A stretch of 64,000 nt of DNA from Siderastrea siderea (Eukaryota > Cnidaria > Anthozoa > Scleractinia > Rhizangiidae). Every line of letters starts with the position of its first letter. Position 1 is the first letter of the stretch. Both the position numbers and the translations under genes were made by a program. Below, in pieces: positions 61,105 to 64,000 of the stretch. The stretch is taken from NCBI GenBank assembly GCA_964030785.1, contig OZ034972.1:21103183-21167182 (forward strand), read 5' to 3'. The notes beneath the pieces are model-generated. The model searched no databases and had not been told where the DNA came from. It saw only the letters and a list, made by a program, of their open reading frames with translations.

Positions 61105-61544
61105 CTTATTTCAGGAGATCGATGGAATCGTATTTCGTGAGATTTTATTTTGGCGATAAAGAAAAGAGGGGCTTAATCTTTTGCAGAAGAAAAAGAAGGA
61201 GCAGTTCAAGTTCAATGAAGAATACCTCTTCAAACGTCCAGAACTTCCGGATCATTATCTCGGAACAGTTCTTCCAGAGCTGGAAGCTTTATTTTTTTGC
61301 GACGGTAAATCCTGTCGACATCTCAGTGAGTAGACCCTAGACTTTCTAAAACTCATTCTGTTTTCGTTCTAGTAGCGTCCTCGATTCGTTTCGCTCTCCG
61401 AGAAAAAAAATTACGTGTGAGCTCAACGATAGCCTTCTGCCAGTTGATAGGATTCTTAAACTTGTTATGTCCAATTTGAAACATTTGTTGAATAGAGAGC
61501 TTCTTCGCAGGTCACTCTTTCTGTAACCAAGAGAAGTTCGAACT
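61105..61544. other. No gene recognised
   Basis: A 72-residue frame at 61122-61340 (plus) has a serine-rich basic stretch but no known domain and no splice support. Nothing else was seen. Confidence 0.35.
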
Positions 61545-61715
61545 ATTTCCTTATTATGCAGACATACAACCTAAAATCTGTATGCAATCATATTGCATTT
61601 TTGAAATGTACCTTACTTTTAAAGCAAAAGAGACTGAAAGGCAACGATGCAGTCATATAAACTGAAGTCTTTATGCAATCACCTTTAAATCTAAGCCTTC
61701 CATGCATCAAAACCT
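61545..61715 (-). pseudogene. Two decayed dioxygenase terminal-exon tails
   Basis: Two stretches (about 61547-61600 and 61651-61712) match the antisense tail of the terminal exon: CTTATTATGCAGACATACAA and CAGTCATATAAACTGAAGTC followed by CACCTTTAAATC and CCATGCATCA. They lie downstream of copy C. Confidence 0.5.
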
Positions 61716-62513
61716 CCTGTCATTAGAATTAAAAACTTGCAGTTTTGGGGAATCGAAGCCTGGCCTGCCATTGGTCACAAATCCTTGCAACATTCAGTGC
61801 ACAAGCTGAGTGCTAGTGCGCCAGGAGAACAAGTTCATTGGCTTGCGCACAAAAGTTAGATTTGAAACTGCTAACCGAAGTCACAAATACGTTTACATAC
61901 GGGGTACACGTCATGACAATCCAGCGCGATTCATATAGATTTAACCATTTCATGAGTATGATGCTCCGCGTGCACTGGAGCTCAGTTATAAATTCTACCT
62001 CTATACCTCAGATTCTTTTGTATTATGGACAGTTCACTTTGACTTGGCTACATTTTTGTGCGACTTGACTGTTACAGGAGCTTAAATAAACTTATTCTTT
62101 TAACTGATGATATAAGCAAATGTCTAACTGGACTAAAGTTCAGGCAATGGTAGCCGTCGACAAAATGGAGAAATCGAAACATGTTTTGTTACTTACATAA
62201 AGTCGTGTTTTTTCTTAAAAGTTGACAAAATGAATGCAGTGATACCCCAGATTCCTTCTGGGGTGGGACCTTGTCCCAAAAAAGTTTCCAAATCAGTTTA
62301 CATCTCCAGAGGTTGGCATCTCTCTGTTATGCGGACACCTTCATAAAATATGGACACTTCACTTCACTTCACTTCACTTGGTCCCGATGCAGGACTAAAA
62401 AGGGCAAAACTGTGTAGACTCTACCTCTGTGACACCTTCACAATACGAACAACCGTCCCTGTCCTTTCGGTGCCCTTATTAACGAAGTTTAAATCATTTA
62501 AACTACTTCTTAA
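61716..62513. other. Spacer downstream of dioxygenase C
   Basis: No gene recognised. It contains a short ACTTC tandem (about 62349-62378). Probably 3' UTR of copy C at its upper end. Confidence 0.4.
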
Positions 62514-62912
62514 TTATACAGTCATATAAACTAAAAGCTGTCGGTCGCCTTTAAATCCCAGTCTGCCATGTTGAACTGCCAAGTTATCCAACACTAACAA
62601 ATCGCCCTTCCTCCATTGAAACCCAACTGCGCATGACCACGTCCTGGCCAGTATGTGTTGTAGTACTGTGGGCTCAATAATGCTTCCATCCCCATAATAA
62701 GTGTTCGAAGGCAATTTGTGATCTGGGATGTCTTGACACCCAGGCAATAATCTGTAAAACGAGCCATGAAGCGATGCAACCTGGTTAAACCAGATTTTCT
62801 TCCTGGTTATCGGGTGATTTATGCAGGCTGGTCTGACTTGCCATAAGTAGAGGTCCCCCCTGAGGTCCCATGTGATTGTATTGCCTTTTTCCTTTGCAAG
62901 TCTTTTCACGGC
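62514..62912 (-). CDS. Dioxygenase copy C, terminal exon only
   Basis: 399-bp exon with the same length, acceptor (CAG|GCC at 62912) and reading frame as the last exons of copies A and B: 132 codons plus stop, from AVKRLAKEKGNTITWD to LLVYMTV. It keeps WFNQV, YYGDGSIIEP and the distal iron-ligand histidine in VQHGRLGF followed by GDR. The matching exon 2 (GGETPLVKN) is not found between 62913 and 64000, so either the 5' exons lie beyond the window or this is a partial copy. Confidence 0.8.
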   Translation of the reverse strand, partial: AVKRLAKEKGNTITWDLRGDLYLWQVRPACINHPITRKKIWFNQVASLHGSFYRLLPGCQDIPDHKLPSNTYYGDGSIIEPTVLQHILARTWSCAVGFQWRKGDLLVLDNLAVQHGRLGFKGDRQLLVYMTV

Positions 62913-62945
62913 CTGTACATTGGTCAGATGAATATATACATTTAG

Positions 62946-62946
62946 A

Positions 62947-63000
<54 letters not shown>

Positions 63001-63003
63001 TAT
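62946..63003. repeat. (CAT)n microsatellite
   Basis: About 18 uninterrupted ATC/CAT units just upstream of the copy C terminal exon. The poly-methionine ORF over it is an artefact. Confidence 0.95.
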
Positions 63004-63316
63004 TATGTATGCCACATACACTTATACTTTTTTTTACTATAGATGCAAATGAGACATTTTATTGTAGTGTTTATTATAGAAGACTATAATAAACACTCAG
63101 ACTCAGAAGCCATACACAGACATCCACATAAACTTTGTTTATACTTGAATTTAAGAATAGCATAGAACTGCTAATGTCTTTGAGCAAAAAAATCAAAAAA
63201 TCAAATAAATCAATTTATATTGCGCATGTTCCATGTGAATATGTTTACATGCGCATTTCAACTTAATAACAAAACAAAAATACAAAATAAATTAAAAGGA
63301 TTCCTAAAATGACTAT

Positions 63317-63640
63317 TTATAAAATGTTACTATAAGATATAATTAAGTTACGGAAGTGATTAAACTCTACAGCGGTCCGGTAATAATCGGGAAGTGCATT
63401 CCCGCATTTGGCCGCTAAGTAACTAACAGAATGAAGGCCATACAGTGTCGTATTTACTTTAGGGATGGACAAAATATCATTGCCTCTCAAAGAATACTTG
63501 CTGGAGCGCAGACTAAACATTTCCTTCAAGTACCCCGGATATTTGTCAAAACAAGGACATGGAGAGTTTTGATCAAAATCGAGCAACAGACCATGTAAAT
63601 CAACAGTGCTGAGAGCGCTCGTCCACATCCCACCCCCCAA
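63317..63640 (-). pseudogene. LINE reverse-transcriptase C-terminal fragment
   Basis: The minus-strand frame contains FSLRSSKYSLRGNDILSI, then TLYGLHSVSYLAAKCGNALP and FNHFRNLI, ending at a stop. This resembles the C-terminal tail of non-LTR reverse transcriptases common in cnidarians, in which a conserved YG..S..Y..A..WN.LP pattern precedes the end; here WN is CGN. The expected upstream polymerase motifs are not in frame next to it, so it is a 5'-truncated copy. It is unlike the L1/Tx1 LINE at 50710-57863. Confidence 0.6.
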
Positions 63641-64000
63641 GCTAATGTTTACTGAGTTTGAATATCAGAGTCATATGCTCTGAGGGTTTTTCTCCAAATT
63701 CCAGTTAGAGCTGGAATCTGAGGGCCACAGATGTGATATGCAGAACTTTTAAATGTCAACGAGGTAAAAAAGTTTCCCTTTCTTGGATATTAATTGTCCA
63801 ATGTTCCTTCCATACCAAGCATTCTAGATGTTGGTAACAGTCCTGGGTAATGGTACAGGCACCTTAGTTTGGAAAATACCTTACTTCGAAAATTCCGTTA
63901 AAGAAATAAGTGCAAAAACTATCGTTGTCAAGCACCAAAATACTTTCCAAACGAAAAGGATCGACTTCTGTAATCTTTTGGAGGAGAAATATTACGAGAA
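63641..64000. other. Window edge, nothing recognised
   Basis: Possibly more of the truncated LINE upstream of its surviving frame (a frame with indels cannot be excluded). No dioxygenase exon 2 was found. Confidence 0.3.

Noticed and set aside
62785..63021. ORF with a run of methionines
   Set aside because: Translation of the (CAT)n microsatellite.

Overview
The window looks like nuclear DNA from an anthozoan cnidarian, most likely a stony coral. The genes have introns with GT-AG boundaries, the DNA is AT-rich, and it is dense in the small inverted-repeat elements, tRNA-derived SINEs and CAGT microsatellites I associate with coral genomes. The organism call is inference; no species is claimed.

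Layout. 1-3236 has no recognisable gene. 3237-15762 (minus) is a complete telomerase reverse transcriptase gene (TERT) in six exons; all exon phases fit and give a 1396-residue protein. Only 125 bp separate its start codon from the start codon of a plus-strand lysosomal beta-mannosidase gene (MANBA), so the two are divergent and probably share a promoter. Sixteen MANBA exons run from 15888 to 36508 and stop about 220 residues short of the usual C-terminus; the last exons are not visible. MANBA introns hold many mobile elements and a large period-23 polypyrimidine minisatellite.

37329-38889 is a tandem duplication. 39061-40656 is a 1.58-kb inverted-repeat transposon with a perfect 8-bp target duplication, carrying a frameshifted zinc-finger-like ORF and an antisense RecQ-like helicase fragment. 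From 41224 onward the minus strand carries three tandem paralogues of a TauD/clavaminate-synthase-like Fe(II)/2-oxoglutarate dioxygenase: copy A (41224-45589) and copy B (49233-58493) are complete with three exons each. Copy C shows only its last exon (62514-62912). Decayed copies of the terminal-exon tail lie around them.

Intron 1 of dioxygenase B is expanded by a nested insertion: a nearly intact L1/Tx1-type LINE (50710-57863, 12-bp target duplication, poly-A tail) whose ORF2 is split by a 2.0-kb Mutator-like foldback element (51347-53367) with 0.7-kb inverted arms tipped by GGGGAAT minisatellites and a 10-bp target duplication. The functional genes (TERT, MANBA, dioxygenases) have no evident shared pathway; the window is best read as three unrelated housekeeping or metabolic loci in a transposon-rich setting.
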